Shown here in pieces: positions 32,178 through 43,603 of a DNA stretch of 64,000 nt. Position 1 is the first letter of the stretch. Every line of letters begins with the position of its first letter. This stretch comes from Podarcis raffonei (taxonomy: Eukaryota > Chordata > Lepidosauria > Squamata > Lacertidae), in NCBI RefSeq assembly GCF_027172205.1, contig NC_070604.1:99035851-99099850 (forward strand). Reading direction: 5' to 3'. Below the pieces are notes generated by a model. It was not told the origin of the DNA. It searched no databases and saw nothing but the letters and a program-made list of their open reading frames with translations. A program made the translations under genes and the position numbers.

Positions 32178-34900
32178 ATCAACAGGGGTAAGATATGCAT
32201 GGCAATCTGTTAAATGCCTCTGTTGTTTCCTAAACATCTTGTGATAAGGGCTGTTTCCTGCCTAGGGATATAATATCTGGTGTTTCAAACAAGGCATAAG
32301 AAAATTTGAGAAATGCAGGGTGGTAATTTGATCCTTGCTGGAAACTCATTTACACCACCAGCCCATAAACAGGGTTTAAGACCCTCCAGCTATTTGCTGT
32401 GGAAAGAGGAGAAGGCCCATTAGGCCTAACAGGCTGTGTTTCATCCATCAGGTTGCCCTAAAGCCAGTGTTTGCCTGTAATATTTTGACCTGGATTGGGA
32501 GATAGCAAGTCGATCACTTTGTAAACTGAAAGCAGCACCGTGTTATTCCTGCTTTCCTAAACAAAAACCAATTCCCCTTTCTCACGCCACCCACACACCA
32601 GTGATTAACTTATTAATAAACCCGTGGAAGTGAAACCACTGGTTTCAACAAAAGCCTTTTATAACACCTTTCTGTCGCCCTTGTCCCACAATGCCCTGCT
32701 CTGCTGTAGGTAATCAGGCTCCAATCAGCCGACAATGACCGGCAATAGAAACTCAGGAGTGACAGAAAACCACAGTTGCTTTGCAGGCTTCATGGGACAG
32801 GAATGCTGACCCTAACTTTTAAGGCAGTTATAAAGCACTGCCCCACAGGCAATAAGCTGTTACCAAGCCTTTACGAGGGGCTGAGCTTTTAGCGTAGCCA
32901 AGCCCTGCCCTGTAGAACTCCCTGCCACTGGAAGCTTGGCAGTAATAATCCCTGCTGGCTTTTTAGATGACTCCTGAAAAATGTGTTACTCAGGCAAGCC
33001 TTTGAAACATGAACTTCATTTTCCCAACCGTTATTTTAATGAAAATGTGGTTTCTGTTCTCACAGCGGCCAATCAGACTGCAACTAGGCAGATGGGCACA
33101 GAAGCACTCTCCCACTTGTGTTTCCCATGACAGGCATGAAGTAAAACCATTGCGTTAGCAGCATCAAAGTGACCAGGCGCAAGCCTGAGCAGTGTGTATG
33201 GAGGTCCTAGGCTGCCCAGATGACAAGACGTTTTTCTTGGCCCCGCTGATGTGGTCCAAAGGAAAGCAGAGCAATATGTTTGGCACTAGCTTCCCTGTAG
33301 GAGTTGCTGGAAGGAGCTGAACAAGGCACCATCCAACCATCTTAGGGACTCCCCTCTGGATTTGTGTAGGGTTTACTCCTTAGTGGTCGTCCCCCCCCAG
33401 AGATATCTCTCAAGACAGCAGAAGGTTAGGATCAGAGTTTTCCTTCTAGATGGGTTGTCTTCCCAGGTTGATGAGCCCCATATGCCCCTCACGTCCCTCT
33501 ACAACATGTGCAGAAAATGTCTTCTTTGACCACTGATGGTCTCATCCACCGGAGTCTATCTTCACATTCAGGGGAAGTCCGTCACTCACTGAGGGTTTGA
33601 GACCCGTCAGCTACCCACACCTGGTTTAGCCAGCCAGTTGAAGCCAGTCCCAGGGTGAAAGACCATATAAATTGAGTTTCATAAGGAAAACGCTGCAGCA
33701 TTGCTTGCAATCCAGCTCTCTGGATTTTTACCCTGGTATTCTCTTCCCCCTTCCCTCTTCTGATAAATCCTACTTTATATTTTACTTGGGAATTAACTGG
33801 AAATGTTAATTCTTAGAACCTCCTTGTTTTTCTGTGCCTAGCCTTTCTGTAAAAGGGTTAGCATGCCGTAAGCGGGGATGACAGTGTTTCATCTTGGAAT
33901 TGCAAGTCATGTGCCTAATTGGAAATGATTTCAGTTTACTACACTGGAGAGTAATGCCGCGATGTCCTCACCAAAGGAGCACATGACTCTTGTGTAAGCC
34001 GGCTGTACCTGGGAGGAGGGAATTTGATAAGGCTCTCCGGGTGTGTATTGTTGTAAGCAGATTAATAGCTCTGATCCAATAAAGGAGGTCTCTGCAGTGG
34101 CATCATCGCAGAGAGCCAGTGTGGAGCGATGGCTGCTGCCGGCTTCTCAGATCACGCTAGCCAATGAAAGATTCATGAGGAGATGGTGTTTTATAAGCCA
34201 ATATCTCATACTGCCGCAGAGTCAGAAGTGTGATGTGAGCCAATCGATATAATTTGCCCTCCCGAAAGGTGCTAATGGGAGCGTGTTTATGAGAGGAGAA
34301 ATGCTCCACAACAGGCGTGGGAAATCTCAGGTTCAGAGACCAAAATCCAGCCTCCTTTACTCTCCTCAGGCCAAACTCTGAAGGTACTTACCTGGCTGCA
34401 ATGTGTACTTCAGCTCTTGTAATACCTTTTTCTTGTCTGGATGAGGGATAGCTATTGTGGAGTGGCAGTTTTGTATTTTTGTGTTGCTGGGTTTTGTTTT
34501 TTCTTTTGTAACGTATACAGCTTTGGGTGAGCATTTGCCCAGAAGACTGTCCTAAAACCACTTTAAATAAAAATCTTGTCTAAATAAAACAAATATTGTT
34601 TGCCAGAGAGAAGGGGAGGAGCAATTCCCTGATTTGGGTTAGCAATGGGATTTGGGGCTGGTCGACAGGAAAACGGGGGGAAATTTGCAGTATCATGCCA
34701 CATCAACACATGGTTACAGTAACTTGACACAGCCTTCCTTTTTTGGGTGAGAAGAGCTCTTTCTCCTAGTCCAGAATGATTGGTAGGCGTCTGTCTATGT
34801 GTGTAAAACTGAAAGCGAGAGAGCAGCTGTTTGCAACTCATAGCTCAGCACCCTGTGAAGTGCAGTGCTGTTGAGATCTCAGCTAAAACATCTTGATTTC
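32178..34900. other. Repeat-poor, gene-free interval; possible enhancer DNA
   Basis: Few recognisable transposons: a LINE scrap at 33055-33140 and the inverted-pair repeat at 33236-33390. The subregions 32570-32960 and 33890-34280 have balanced composition and dense homeobox- and MEF2-like A/T motifs (GATTAACTTATTAATAAAC, ACACTGGAGAG, AAGCAGATTAATAGCTC). That is compatible with conserved noncoding elements but not proof of it. Confidence 0.3.
33236..33390 (+). repeat. Uncharacterised dispersed repeat, copy 1 (inverted relative at 44.1 kb)
   Basis: ATGTGGTCCAAAGGAAAGC, AGCAATATGTTTGGCAC, CATCTTAGGGACTCC and GATTTGTGTAGGGTTTACTC recur in reverse complement at 44095-44230, about 80-85% identical by eye. 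The family was not recognised. Confidence 0.7.
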
Positions 34901-35150
34901 CCAGAGGCACCTACGTATACATATAGGTAAACCTGCGTTTGAGGCCTGCACCTTGACCTAGCAATACCTTCGCCAAGAAGACAGCCTGAAGGTTTTTCTT
35001 TCAGATTGCAGAGTGAGGGCAGGAAAACCTTTCCAGCCTGAAAGCCACATTGCTTTCTGGGTAGGCACACCAACTCCATGGGGCTGAGGCCTCTACAGCC
35101 CCCTCCCACACCAAGTCTGCTGGGGTGGGGCTCAGCCTCCCCCCAATCTT

Positions 35151-35740
35151 TTTTTAAAAAAATTATTTTATTGACTATTTTCACATAACAAATTATTCCA
35201 GCAATTATATTTTCCCCCATTTCCCACCCTCCCACCCCCACATACCCCCTCCCTCCCCCCTACGACTTCCCTCAGTTCCTCTTTCTGATTTATTAACACA
35301 CATTGTTCTCTGCATATTATAAAAACGTAAAAATCTCTAAGTTATCTATCTATTATGTTAACAAATAAATTTGTGTGTTTATTCAAAACCTGCCAAGGAC
35401 TCCAACTCATTTTGTTGTTTCTTTAAATACTTTGTAAAAGGTTCTCATTCTTCTTTAAAGTCACAGTTGTCCTTATCACGTAGTTTATGCGTCAATTTTG
35501 CCAATTCCGCATAGTCCATCAATTTCTCTTGCCACTGTTCTTTTGTCGGGGTTTCTTCATTCTTCCATCCTTGTGCTATTAAGACTCTTGCTGCCGTTGT
35601 AGCATACATAAATACGTTCTTCATTTTCCTTGGCAGGTCTCTTCCTACAATCTCTAACAAAAATGCTTCAGGCTTTTTTTACAAATGTTAATTTGAAAAT
35701 TTTCTTCAACTCATTAGATATAATTTCCCAAAAAAATTTA
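35151..35740 (-). mobile_element. L1 LINE, 5'-truncated, with ORF2 C-terminus
   Basis: The frame 35660-35445 encodes an L1 ORF2 end: RKMKNVFMYATTAARVLIAQ, GWKNEETPTKEQWQEKLMDY, AELAKLTHKLRDKDN. A 3' UTR and A-rich tail (plus-strand TTTTTTTAAAAAAATT) follow. CCCCAATCTT flanks both ends (35141-35150 and 35758-35767), with AGCCTCCCC beside it on both sides, giving a target duplication expanded by C-runs on the right. Confidence 0.85.
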
Positions 35741-36035
35741 AGCCTCCCCACCCCCCACCCCAATCTTGAAGGGCCAGAGGAGGCCTGGTGGGATGTTGTC
35801 CCGGACTGCACAGCATCTCACGCAGACCAGCACACCTGACAGGAGAATGTAGCATCGGGAGGAGGCCTGGTTGGCCTATCCCAGTGTGACAGTTGTCACG
35901 CACGATGCACATGACGTCATGCACATGCACATGACATCTGCCACCATCACCCCAAATGTCGGACGCAACTCGGCACCTGTGTTTCTGGGCAACCGTCCAA
36001 AGGTCACCTGTTGGCAAGGCCAGAGTGAAGTAAGG

Positions 36036-36095
36036 CTAGGCTGAGAGGCAGTGACTGGCCCAAAGTCACCCAGTGGCTTCATGGCTTTAAAGTGA
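36036..36095 (-). mobile_element. CORE-SINE fragment
   Basis: AGGCTGAGAGGCAGTGACTG and GCCCAAAGTCACCCAGTGGC match the reversed core of the MIR-like SINEs at 16995 and 21478. Confidence 0.6.
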
Positions 36096-36451
36096 ACCAG
36101 TAATAGTTAGAGATTTGTGGTTGGATCTCTTGGCATATGTAGTGGTAAACGCAGCGGGGGTGGGGGTGGATCTCAGTTGGAATCTAGCTGCTAGGTCAGC
36201 CCACTTCCCAGTAAACCCTCCCCTGTGAAGCTGCTCTTTGCCCCACAAGTGAATATTTCCCCTTACAAGGCAAATAGCAACTTGGGAGGTGGCAGAGAGA
36301 TGCAGTGGGAAAACAACATGAGTGAAAGGATTAATTGCTCCACCCTGATTGGATTTGTGGGTCTTCAGTACTGCAATAATCAGGCTGCAGTCTTGTGTGC
36401 ATTTACCTGGAAGTCTCATTAAACTCAGTGGGACTTACTTCTGTGATGAGG

Positions 36452-36588
36452 CTGCATTTTAATGTTTCAGTGTTTTAATGTTGTATTTTAATCTTGTTTT
36501 TAAGTTGTATTCATTCAACTTGTTTTTATTATTGCTTGTTAGCCGCCCTGAGCCCGGCCTTGGCTGGGGAGGGTGGGGTATAAATAAA

Positions 36589-36632
<44 letters not shown>
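36452..36632 (+). mobile_element. L2/CR1-type LINE 3' end with (ATT)n tail
   Basis: 3' UTR ending GCCGCCCTGAGCCCGGCCTT, GGGTGGGGTATAAATAAAAT, then about 13 ATT units (36592-36631). The tail is a microsatellite seeded by the LINE end. Confidence 0.7.
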
Positions 36633-36715
36633 TGAGTTGGTATGGTTAGGAGTCAGATATTCTTGTAGTCACATCCACATAATACATGCTTGGAAATTGT
36701 CATTTATCCATCACA

Positions 36716-36978
36716 GGCTGTGCAACCCACTCTACCTTTAAAGCACATTCCCCACCCCAAAGAATTCTGGGCCCTGTAGTTCGTTAAGGGTTGCTGGAAA
36801 CTAACTTTGTGAGGGGGAAACTACAACGCCCAGAATTCTTTTGAGGGCAAGAAAGTGGTTTGAATGCCCTTTACAGGTAGAGTGTCGCAATAGAGCTACA
36901 GTTCCCAGTAGCCTTTAAAAGCTATAGTTCCCGGAATTCTTTTGGGGAGGGGAGCCATGTGTTTTAAATGCAGAAACC
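36716..36978. mobile_element. Palindromic MITE, 'GGGAACTGTAGTTT' family, complex copy
   Basis: Left TTTAAAGCACATTCCCC, AAGAATTCTGGGCCCTGTAG; right CCCGGAATTCTTTTGGG, GCCATGTGTTTTAAATGC. The interior has extra arm copies, so two elements may be joined. Confidence 0.6.
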
Positions 36979-36999
36979 TTTTGCTCCGATTGCAAGGGC

Positions 37000-37570
37000 T
37001 TTTTGTCTTGGCCATTCTGGAAAGGGCGATCCGTCGAGGGCAATCTGTACATTGCGTCCCCTTGAGGTTTGCATAAGGAAACGAATTAATATTTGTATGG
37101 TCCTGTACCTGCTGGTAATTTTGCATTTACAGTTGGCAAGGTTAGCACCGAGCAAAGGGAAGCAGCCTTCTTTTCCTTTTGCTTGGAGATCGAAAGCAGC
37201 ATTCCTAGTTCTGGTAACAGGAGCTCGTAATTGCTCCGGCTTCCCCACTTTGCACAATGACACAGCGCCTGATCACCCCTCTGTGCTGCCCATCAGTCTT
37301 GTTTTCGCTTATGATTTCTTGTAAGGCTAAAGGACCATAAAACATTCTTATCTGCCTTTGTGGCAGCACTGGCTGAAGTGTTCTCTGAGATAACAGCTCT
37401 CTGAGCCGGAGAGAGGGAGGAACCTGTTTTGATTGCAAAACCATCTCTCTGCATCTGGAGAAACAGAAACTCCTGCAGTAGAAAGCAGGCCTCTGGAGCT
37501 CTGATTGGTTATACGCAGGAAGGTTTGAATGAAATGCCACGTGTATTCTGTGGCCTGGAAGAGGGCAGGA
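37000..37570. other. Gene-free, repeat-poor interval
   Basis: No transposon recognised. Balanced composition and several homeobox-like cores (ACGAATTAATATTTG). Overlapping open frames on both strands here look like chance. Confidence 0.3.
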
Positions 37571-37584
37571 CCACAGAAGGGATG

Positions 37585-37720
37585 GGGATGTGGCTCAGCA
37601 GTAAAGCACGTGGTTTACATGCAAAAAGTCTTGGGGTCAATTGCCACATACCAGGTTTCTAATTAAAGGTACCAGGTATCAGAAGATGGGAGAGATCTCC
37701 GTATATGCAAGGGAGCTGAT
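37585..37720 (+). mobile_element. tRNA-Ala-like SINE
   Basis: Head GGGGATGTGGCTCAGCAGTA, then AAGCACGTGGTTTACATGCA, and B-box-like GGGGTCAATTGCC. The 3' body is diverged and runs into a MITE. Confidence 0.65.
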
Positions 37721-37724
37721 CTGC

Positions 37725-37872
37725 CACAAATAATTCTGGGCACTGTCGTTTACTCTCAAGAGTCACAATTCCCAGCAACACTTAACAGACAGCAGTGCCC
37801 AGAATTCTGGGAAGGAGAGCATGCACTTTGAAAGTGCATTAAAAGTATAGTGTTTGTACACAGCCCGGGGGA
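37725..37872. mobile_element. Palindromic MITE, 'GGGAACTGTAGTTT' family
   Basis: AATAATTCTGGGCACTGTCG on the left; GCCCAGAATTCTGGGAAGG, GTGTTTGTACACAGCC on the right. Confidence 0.55.
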
Positions 37873-38019
37873 GGGGGGATCATTGTTTAGCTCAAGGTTT
37901 GCATTATGGGAAACCTTTCAGTAAGGGGCACTTGTCAGCGGCAGGCAGGGGCTAAAGTGCACAGAGGAGCAGGTGCGACTCTTGACTTTGAACAGTAACA
38001 GTTTGAGGTTTCTGCATAC

Positions 38020-38970
38020 AGACATACAGCCCACGCAGCTCTCCGTCTCCTATGCAGGCAAGCAAGAGGGGTTATCACAGTTCAAGGACAGGTTCCAGTC
38101 TGGTAAAAGCCATCCAGGAGGGTGGAGAGCAGGGCCATTGAGAGGAGGAGCTTGTGAAGGGCCTGATAGAGAGGTGTGGAAGGGCTGTAGGAGTTGGGAA
38201 CAGGTCAGCAACAACTCACAAGGGGTCAGGGAAGTTAACTACAGTGGTACCTTGGGTTAAGTACTTAATTCGTTCCAGAGGTCCGTTCTTAACCTGAAAC
38301 TGTTCTTAACCTGAAGCACCACTTTAGCTAATGGGACCTCCTGCTGCCACCACACCGCCAGAGCACGATTTCTGTTCTCATTCTGAAGCAAAGTTCTTAA
38401 CCCGAGGTAATATTTTTGGGTTACCGGAGTCTGTAACCTGAAGCGTATGTAGCCTGAAGAGTATGTAACCAGAGGTACCACTGTATTCAGAGAAACCAAA
38501 GCAGCTCAGGCCTAGTGAGCACAGCACGTCTTCCCAGTGGATCTTGCCAAAATGAGGTGGTTGCAAGGACTAAGACTCCCCACACCCCCAGGTCCTTCCC
38601 AAACAACCTGAGACTTCTTTGACTTGTCTGCGTCTCCTCTGTCCTCTTCATACTTCTGTGGGTTCTGGAGACCAGAGGGAGGGGAGCTGGTCACAGCAGG
38701 AGGGAGAGGCCCCCTAGCTTCTCGAGGAGCCCACCTCATCTCTGCCTCTTGACCCTTCTCTCCAGCCTCTGATTCTGGACTGCCCTCTGCCACAGCCTCT
38801 TCCTGCTCACTAAACCCTGTTGCCTCTCCAACTTCCGACATCTCCTTCTCCCAGTCTGCTCCTCCTTCTCCCTCTGACCACTCACCATCATCCCACCACC
38901 AGTCCCCTGGCCCTGAGCCTCCTTCACAGCTGGTGCTTCCCACCACTCCTCAGCACCAACCCAGTCCATG
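38020..38970 (-). mobile_element. Possible LTR-element remnant, interrupted by a Tigger MITE (fossil)
   Basis: On the minus strand a GA-rich, acidic coding-like stretch leads to CTGAGCTGCTTTGGTTTCTC. A probable polyadenylation region is split by the Tigger MITE at 38242-38483, with pyrimidine-rich sequence beyond. Layout and content suggest a broken LTR-type element; family and limits unresolved. Confidence 0.3.
38242..38483. mobile_element. Tigger-like MITE, family 1 (reverse orientation)
   Basis: Ends CAGTGGTACCTTGGGTTA and AACCAGAGGTACCACTG, TA on both sides (38240-38241, 38484-38485). The interior CACCACTTTAGCTAATGGG is the reverse of the copies at 15683 and 49224. Confidence 0.85.
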
Positions 38971-39134
38971 ACACTAAGGTTCCCAGCCTCAGAGATGTGC
39001 CATACAGGACTAAATGGACAGCCAGTCTGGTTTTGTTTGAGTTTGCCATGTTCTTAAAGAAAGAAGATGGGATTGTTTTGGTTTTTATCATTTTGTGTTG
39101 CTTTATTTTTTTAAAAAAATAATTAAATAGTGAT

Positions 39135-39330
39135 GCAGTGCACAGGAATGGGTATTGAAGCCTTTCGAAATTCAGGCAGAATAAGAAAGTTGTACGTCCC
39201 TGCCTGAAATCCTTCATTATAAAGGGGAAGATGTTCCAGAGTTGGGGTGCCACCACCAAAAAGGCTCTGCACCACATCCTCCTCTGCTATGCTTCTACTG
39301 GTGGCATCAGGTGGAGCAAGGCATCTAATC
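39135..39330 (-). mobile_element. LINE-type dispersed repeat fragment
   Basis: GAAGATGTTCCAGAGTTGGG, GTGCCACCACCAAAAAGGCT and CTGCACCACATCCTCCTCTG match a common squamate LINE-derived repeat. Orientation uncertain. Confidence 0.4.
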
Positions 39331-40035
39331 ATGAATGTAAAGGACAGGCAGGTTCATGTCGCCTTTTCCCCTACCTGCTGTCTAACAAACTAGTGAAAGC
39401 ATGATTTATCACGCCAACAATGCTACTCTGAGGGCTGACATGCAGAAGGTGTGCCTCAAATTAAAATGAAAGATACTTGGATCATGCAACGAAACTGATC
39501 TGGAGGTGTATCTGGGCTGCACTCTGAACTAAGTGTTTCCTCAAGGGTAGCAGCCTATTGCCCAGATACACTTTGCTGCAATCCAAGGGGAAGCGGATGA
39601 AAGTTTGATGCATAAGCAGGAAGTATAAAACAAATCTCAGGAGGGAAGAAAAACATACAAGCTCTCCTGAGGTTTGGGTACTGGTTATTGACTTACCAGG
39701 TGCATCTAAATCCATCCTAGATTAACTAGAGAACCAACAACATGACAGTTCATAGTCAATTTTTATGTCACCTATGATCACATTTACACTGCTCCTGGTG
39801 ATAGGTTTTGATACTTTCTGCAGGTATTATGGCAATACACAGTATAATCACTATCTTATTATGTTTACAGTGTAATCAGATGAATAGCCTAATAAAACTT
39901 CGACAGGGCTTTCAATCTCATTGCTTTGTGATCAGAACACTTGTTGTGTTTTCAAATCAATATTAATTGGATTCTCAAGATTGCCTTGGCCAATATATCT
40001 GCACTAGACCTCTTCGGTCTGAGGACCTGGCACTG

Positions 40036-40190
40036 TTACAGGTGCTGCACATTCCTTCCCCTGAAAAGTATCTTGGGAACTGTAGTTTAACCTCTCACAG
40101 AACTACAGTTCCCAGCACCCTTCGCAAATTACAGCTCCCAGGATTCTTGTTGGGGAGGTTTCTTTAAATCAATGTTGCGTACATACCATA
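40036..40190. mobile_element. Palindromic MITE, 'GGGAACTGTAGTTT' family
   Basis: ATCTTGGGAACTGTAGTTTA and CTACAGTTCCCAGCACCC on the left, TTACAGCTCCCAGGATTCTT then GTACATACCATATCAGCC on the right. Confidence 0.65.
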
Positions 40191-40319
40191 TCAGCCTGAG
40201 AATTCCTGAGAATTATATCTTATTGAAGACAGCATCTGGCCACATCCACAATATTCGCCCTTGCATTCTTGTTACTCGCCTTGGGGAAATCTTTGTTATG
40301 CAAAGATGGGTCATAAATC

Positions 40320-40535
40320 TTGGTAGACTGAGCTATGTATCTGGAAGTCTCCACTTTGAATCTCACTCCTGTCCTTGTCTCACTAGCTGGCCTTAGGCAA
40401 TCTAAACTGTCTCAGCCCTATTACAGATGGGGGTTAATAATGTTGATTTACCTTCTAGGCGTGTTGTCAGGATTACAAACAGGGTGCATATGAAGAGCTC
40501 TGAACACTTGAAAGCACAGTACAAATGTTATTAAG
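40320..40535 (+). mobile_element. MIR (CORE-SINE), ancient copy
   Basis: GGCCTTAGGCAATCTAAACT, TACAGATGGGGGTTAATAAT, GTGTTGTCAGGATTACAAAC and AGTACAAATGTTATTAAG follow the MIR consensus closely enough to recognise. High divergence indicates great age. Confidence 0.7.
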
Positions 40536-41153
40536 ATAAAGAGGCTGGGGAAAACTTCTGCCTGAGGCTTTGGTTCTCTCCCAGACTGTCTGGGCTGTTG
40601 CAGAGAATCTGTTTATTAAGCATTTGTCCCAATCTGTTTGCAATAATAACAATAATAAAAAATGCATGGAGATTGATATGAGGTCACTGTTTGGGTTTTT
40701 TTGAAGATAATTTTGTTTTGGATATTTTTATTTTAACCTCTGTATCTGTATTCGATCTGAAACTTTTTTAATATATGGATTTTTTTGTTGCTGATGTTTT
40801 TTTTGTTAAATCCTTTCAATATGTTTTTATAAAGTAATGGGGTTCGCGGGTGGAAATGAATGAATAGCATCCCATGATCACATACTTCCCTTTGCATTTT
40901 CCCATCGCTTTTCTTAGCACAAAATTTCTGTGTGGGCAGTTGTGTGTGCTACGTTGGAAGTAGGGTTGTTGTGCAAGAGTGCCAAATTCATTTTAAGTGT
41001 GCAAACCAATTTTGCTGGTATATAAGTGATTCAATACAGTTACAGTCTAGAAGGGACCTGCAGCCCTATAGCATTTCTGAGGCATTGCCATTCCTCTCTT
41101 TGCTGTTAGTATAAATGAAACTGTGCTTCCACATGATACTTGGCTAAGTATAG
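40536..41153. other. Gene-free AT-rich interval
   Basis: No gene recognised. T-rich stretch at 40690-40830. Confidence 0.4.
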
Positions 41154-41506
41154 TAAACGTAAAGGGACCCCTGACCATTAGGTCCAGTCGTGGCCGACTC
41201 TGGGGTTGCAGCGCTCATCTCGCTTTATTGGCCGAGGGAGCCGGCGTACAGCGTCCGGGTCATGTGGCCAGCATGAGTAAGCAGCTTCTGGTGAACCAGA
41301 GCAGCACACGGAAACACCGTTTACCTCCCCGCCAGAGCGGTACCTATTTATCTACTTTCACTTTGACGTGCTTTCAAACTGCTAGGTTGGCAGGAGCAGG
41401 GACTAAACAATGGGAGCTCACCCCATCGCGGGGATTTGAACCGCTGACCTTCTGATTGGCAAGCCCTAGGCTCTGTGGTTTAACCCACAGCGCCACCCGT
41501 GTCCCC
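41154..41506 (-). mobile_element. Sauria SINE, full length
   Basis: Reverse complement of the family: AAGGGACCCCTGACCATTAG at the left (tail), GGGGATTTGAACCGCTGACC (B-box) and CACAGCGCCACCCGTGTCCC (head) at the right. A 'GGGAACTGTAGTTT' MITE half (about 41511-41580) follows directly. Confidence 0.92.
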
Positions 41507-41580
41507 AGGCTGATTATACACCATACATTTAAAGCACATTGTTTCCCCCAAAGAATCCTGGGAACTGTAGTTTACCCTTC

Positions 41581-42199
41581 CAGACTCCCTGGCCTTCCGG
41601 AAACCTGCCGTTTAATTCACAGTTTCCTTTCTTTCTCATCCACAGCTGTTGCCAAAACAGACCTCAAATTATTCAGTTGTTTCTTCTCTGCAGCCATAGA
41701 ACCCTCTGCTGTTCATTCGTCCATTTTAAGAAGTTTAATTTTCATTAGCACGCTTGTGCTTTGGGGTGTAGGGGACATGAATTTAAAAAGTTTTAATCGC
41801 ACACACACTTTTAAAAGGAGATGAGATCACAAAGGAGGAGCGGAAGGCAAAATGGAGCTATGGGTTGCATAGCGTTACATGGTAATGAACCCAGGAAACT
41901 CTGCACAGAAAAAAGCAGGACTTCACCTATTACACAACCAATGTCCTAGAATTGTGCGCTGCACTGAAAGTGCTTTGCAAGTCTGCACTGGGCAGGCTGG
42001 CAGCTGCAATTACATTTGAAGTCAGAGAAAATCAGAGCAAACCAAGTATTTAAAAAGGAAGGCGAAAGCAGTGCCGTGATTTTGGAAGTTGCATCACTGG
42101 GATACTCTGCAATCACTGAGAGAGAGAATGAATGAATGGCGTCTGGAGAAAACGGCTTGTGTGAAATCAGTGAGGAAAGAGGGGAAGGGCTGGTCCTTC
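41581..42199. other. Gene-free interval
   Basis: No gene or clear repeat recognised. Confidence 0.35.
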
Positions 42200-42405
42200 A
42201 GGGCTAGAGCAGGAAAGTTGCCTGCAGAAGTTCCCAGGTTCAGTTCCTGGCCATCTCCCTGTAGCACTGGGAAAGCTCCCCTCTTCTTCCTGAAACTGGA
42301 GACTCTGTTGAAAATGCAGAGCGAGGTGGACCAGGGGTCTGGTTATCAGAGGAGATGGTCCAGATAGACCAGGGGTCTGATTCAACAGGAGGCAGGCTCC
42401 TGTTA
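42200..42405 (+). mobile_element. tRNA-Ala-like SINE
   Basis: GGGCTAGAGCAGGAAAGTTG, CCTGCAGAAGTTCCCAGG, TTCAGTTCCTGGCC (B-box), CACTGGGAAAGCTCCC, CTGAAACTGGAGACTCTG. The 3' part contains a partly repeated GACCAGGGGTCTG. Confidence 0.65.
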
Positions 42406-42875
42406 CGTTATAGCCACCCGTGACCTTCACTTGTCCCTTCAGGCGAGGATTGGAAGCGTAGAGAAGAGAGGAACTTGCAAGATGTGTGCGTAACAGTCCC
42501 TTCCTTCTGCAATCTTTGCCCTTCCCTTAGCCTACGTTAATACACATGCATACCTTTGCTTCCCCTTCCCTTTCTTATTCCTCATTTGGAAAGAAACTGC
42601 CCTGAGGAGAGAAGTCATCCCGCAAGGTATTTCAAACCCCCAAGCACAATTGCTGTCTTGTACAAGTCTAGTTCCTCCCTAGGACTGGGGAAAGCTGCAG
42701 AAAACTGATCTATTTGGGCCCCTGCAGGCAGCCTCTCTCATGTGTCGTCCAGCTGATTTGCACTCCTGGTGCTCACAGGGTGGTCACATGGGCTCCTGCA
42801 TTGAAATTGGTTTGTACCCTCCTGGGACAACGCATAAACAGCCATCTGTGCGTGGTCTGTAGCTTCCAGCAAATA

Positions 42876-43125
42876 CAGTCGTACCTTGGAAGTCAAACAG
42901 CCTAGTTCTCGAATGTTTTGGCTCCCAAATGATCAAAACCTGGAAGTGACTGTTCTGGTTTTTTAACATTCTTTTGGAAGCCAAACGTCTGACAAGACTT
43001 CCTGGATTCTGATTGGCTGCAGGAATTTCCTGCAGCCAATCAGAAGCCACACTTTGGTTTTCAACCATTTTGGAAGCCGAACAGACTTCCGGAACGGATT
43101 CCATTTGACTTCCAAGGTACGACTG
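42876..43125. mobile_element. Tigger-like MITE, family 2, with central hairpin
   Basis: Ends CAGTCGTACCTTGGAAGTCA and TGACTTCCAAGGTACGACTG are perfect inverted copies, flanked by TA (42874-42875, 43126-43127). The centre has a hairpin: CTGATTGGCTGCAGGAA faces TTCCTGCAGCCAATCAG, so almost the whole element can fold. Confidence 0.85.
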
Positions 43126-43603
43126 TATGCCAAAACTTTTTATACAAGAAATGTTCTGTTTGGGGTGTGGGGGGGGAGGGGTGTTTTCTATTACTACCAC
43201 CTCTGATGCGCTAATGGCGCCATGGCAGGGTGACAAACTGAAGTTGCTTCTTTGTGACATAAGCCACTCCCTTCTTGTTGATGCTATTTTTGTGGAACCC
43301 AGGGCACAACAATCACAGCCTGAGTGTTAAAAAGGCATAATGAAAGTATGATGCAGGCACGATGTCATAGCGCAAATTACTTACGCTTAAATAGAGGGGG
43401 GTGGGAATATGTATGTGGCACCCACTCTCTTTAGCGGCTTGGCTCTGGATACAGCAGCTTTGCTTGTGTCAGGAGTGTCAAGGAGAACCTTTGTGGTTGG
43501 TTGAGCTTCTTAGGGTTATCTTTTGCTTTGGAATGGGAGTTTGAATAAAAGGGAGGAAGCGCTTTGGGGCAGCCCAAACAGCATATATGTACACACAGAA
43601 TGA

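Noticed and set aside
38512-38946. Acidic 144-codon minus-strand frame resembling a host exon
   Set aside because: Sits in a dispersed, probably LTR-derived repeat; not treated as a host gene.
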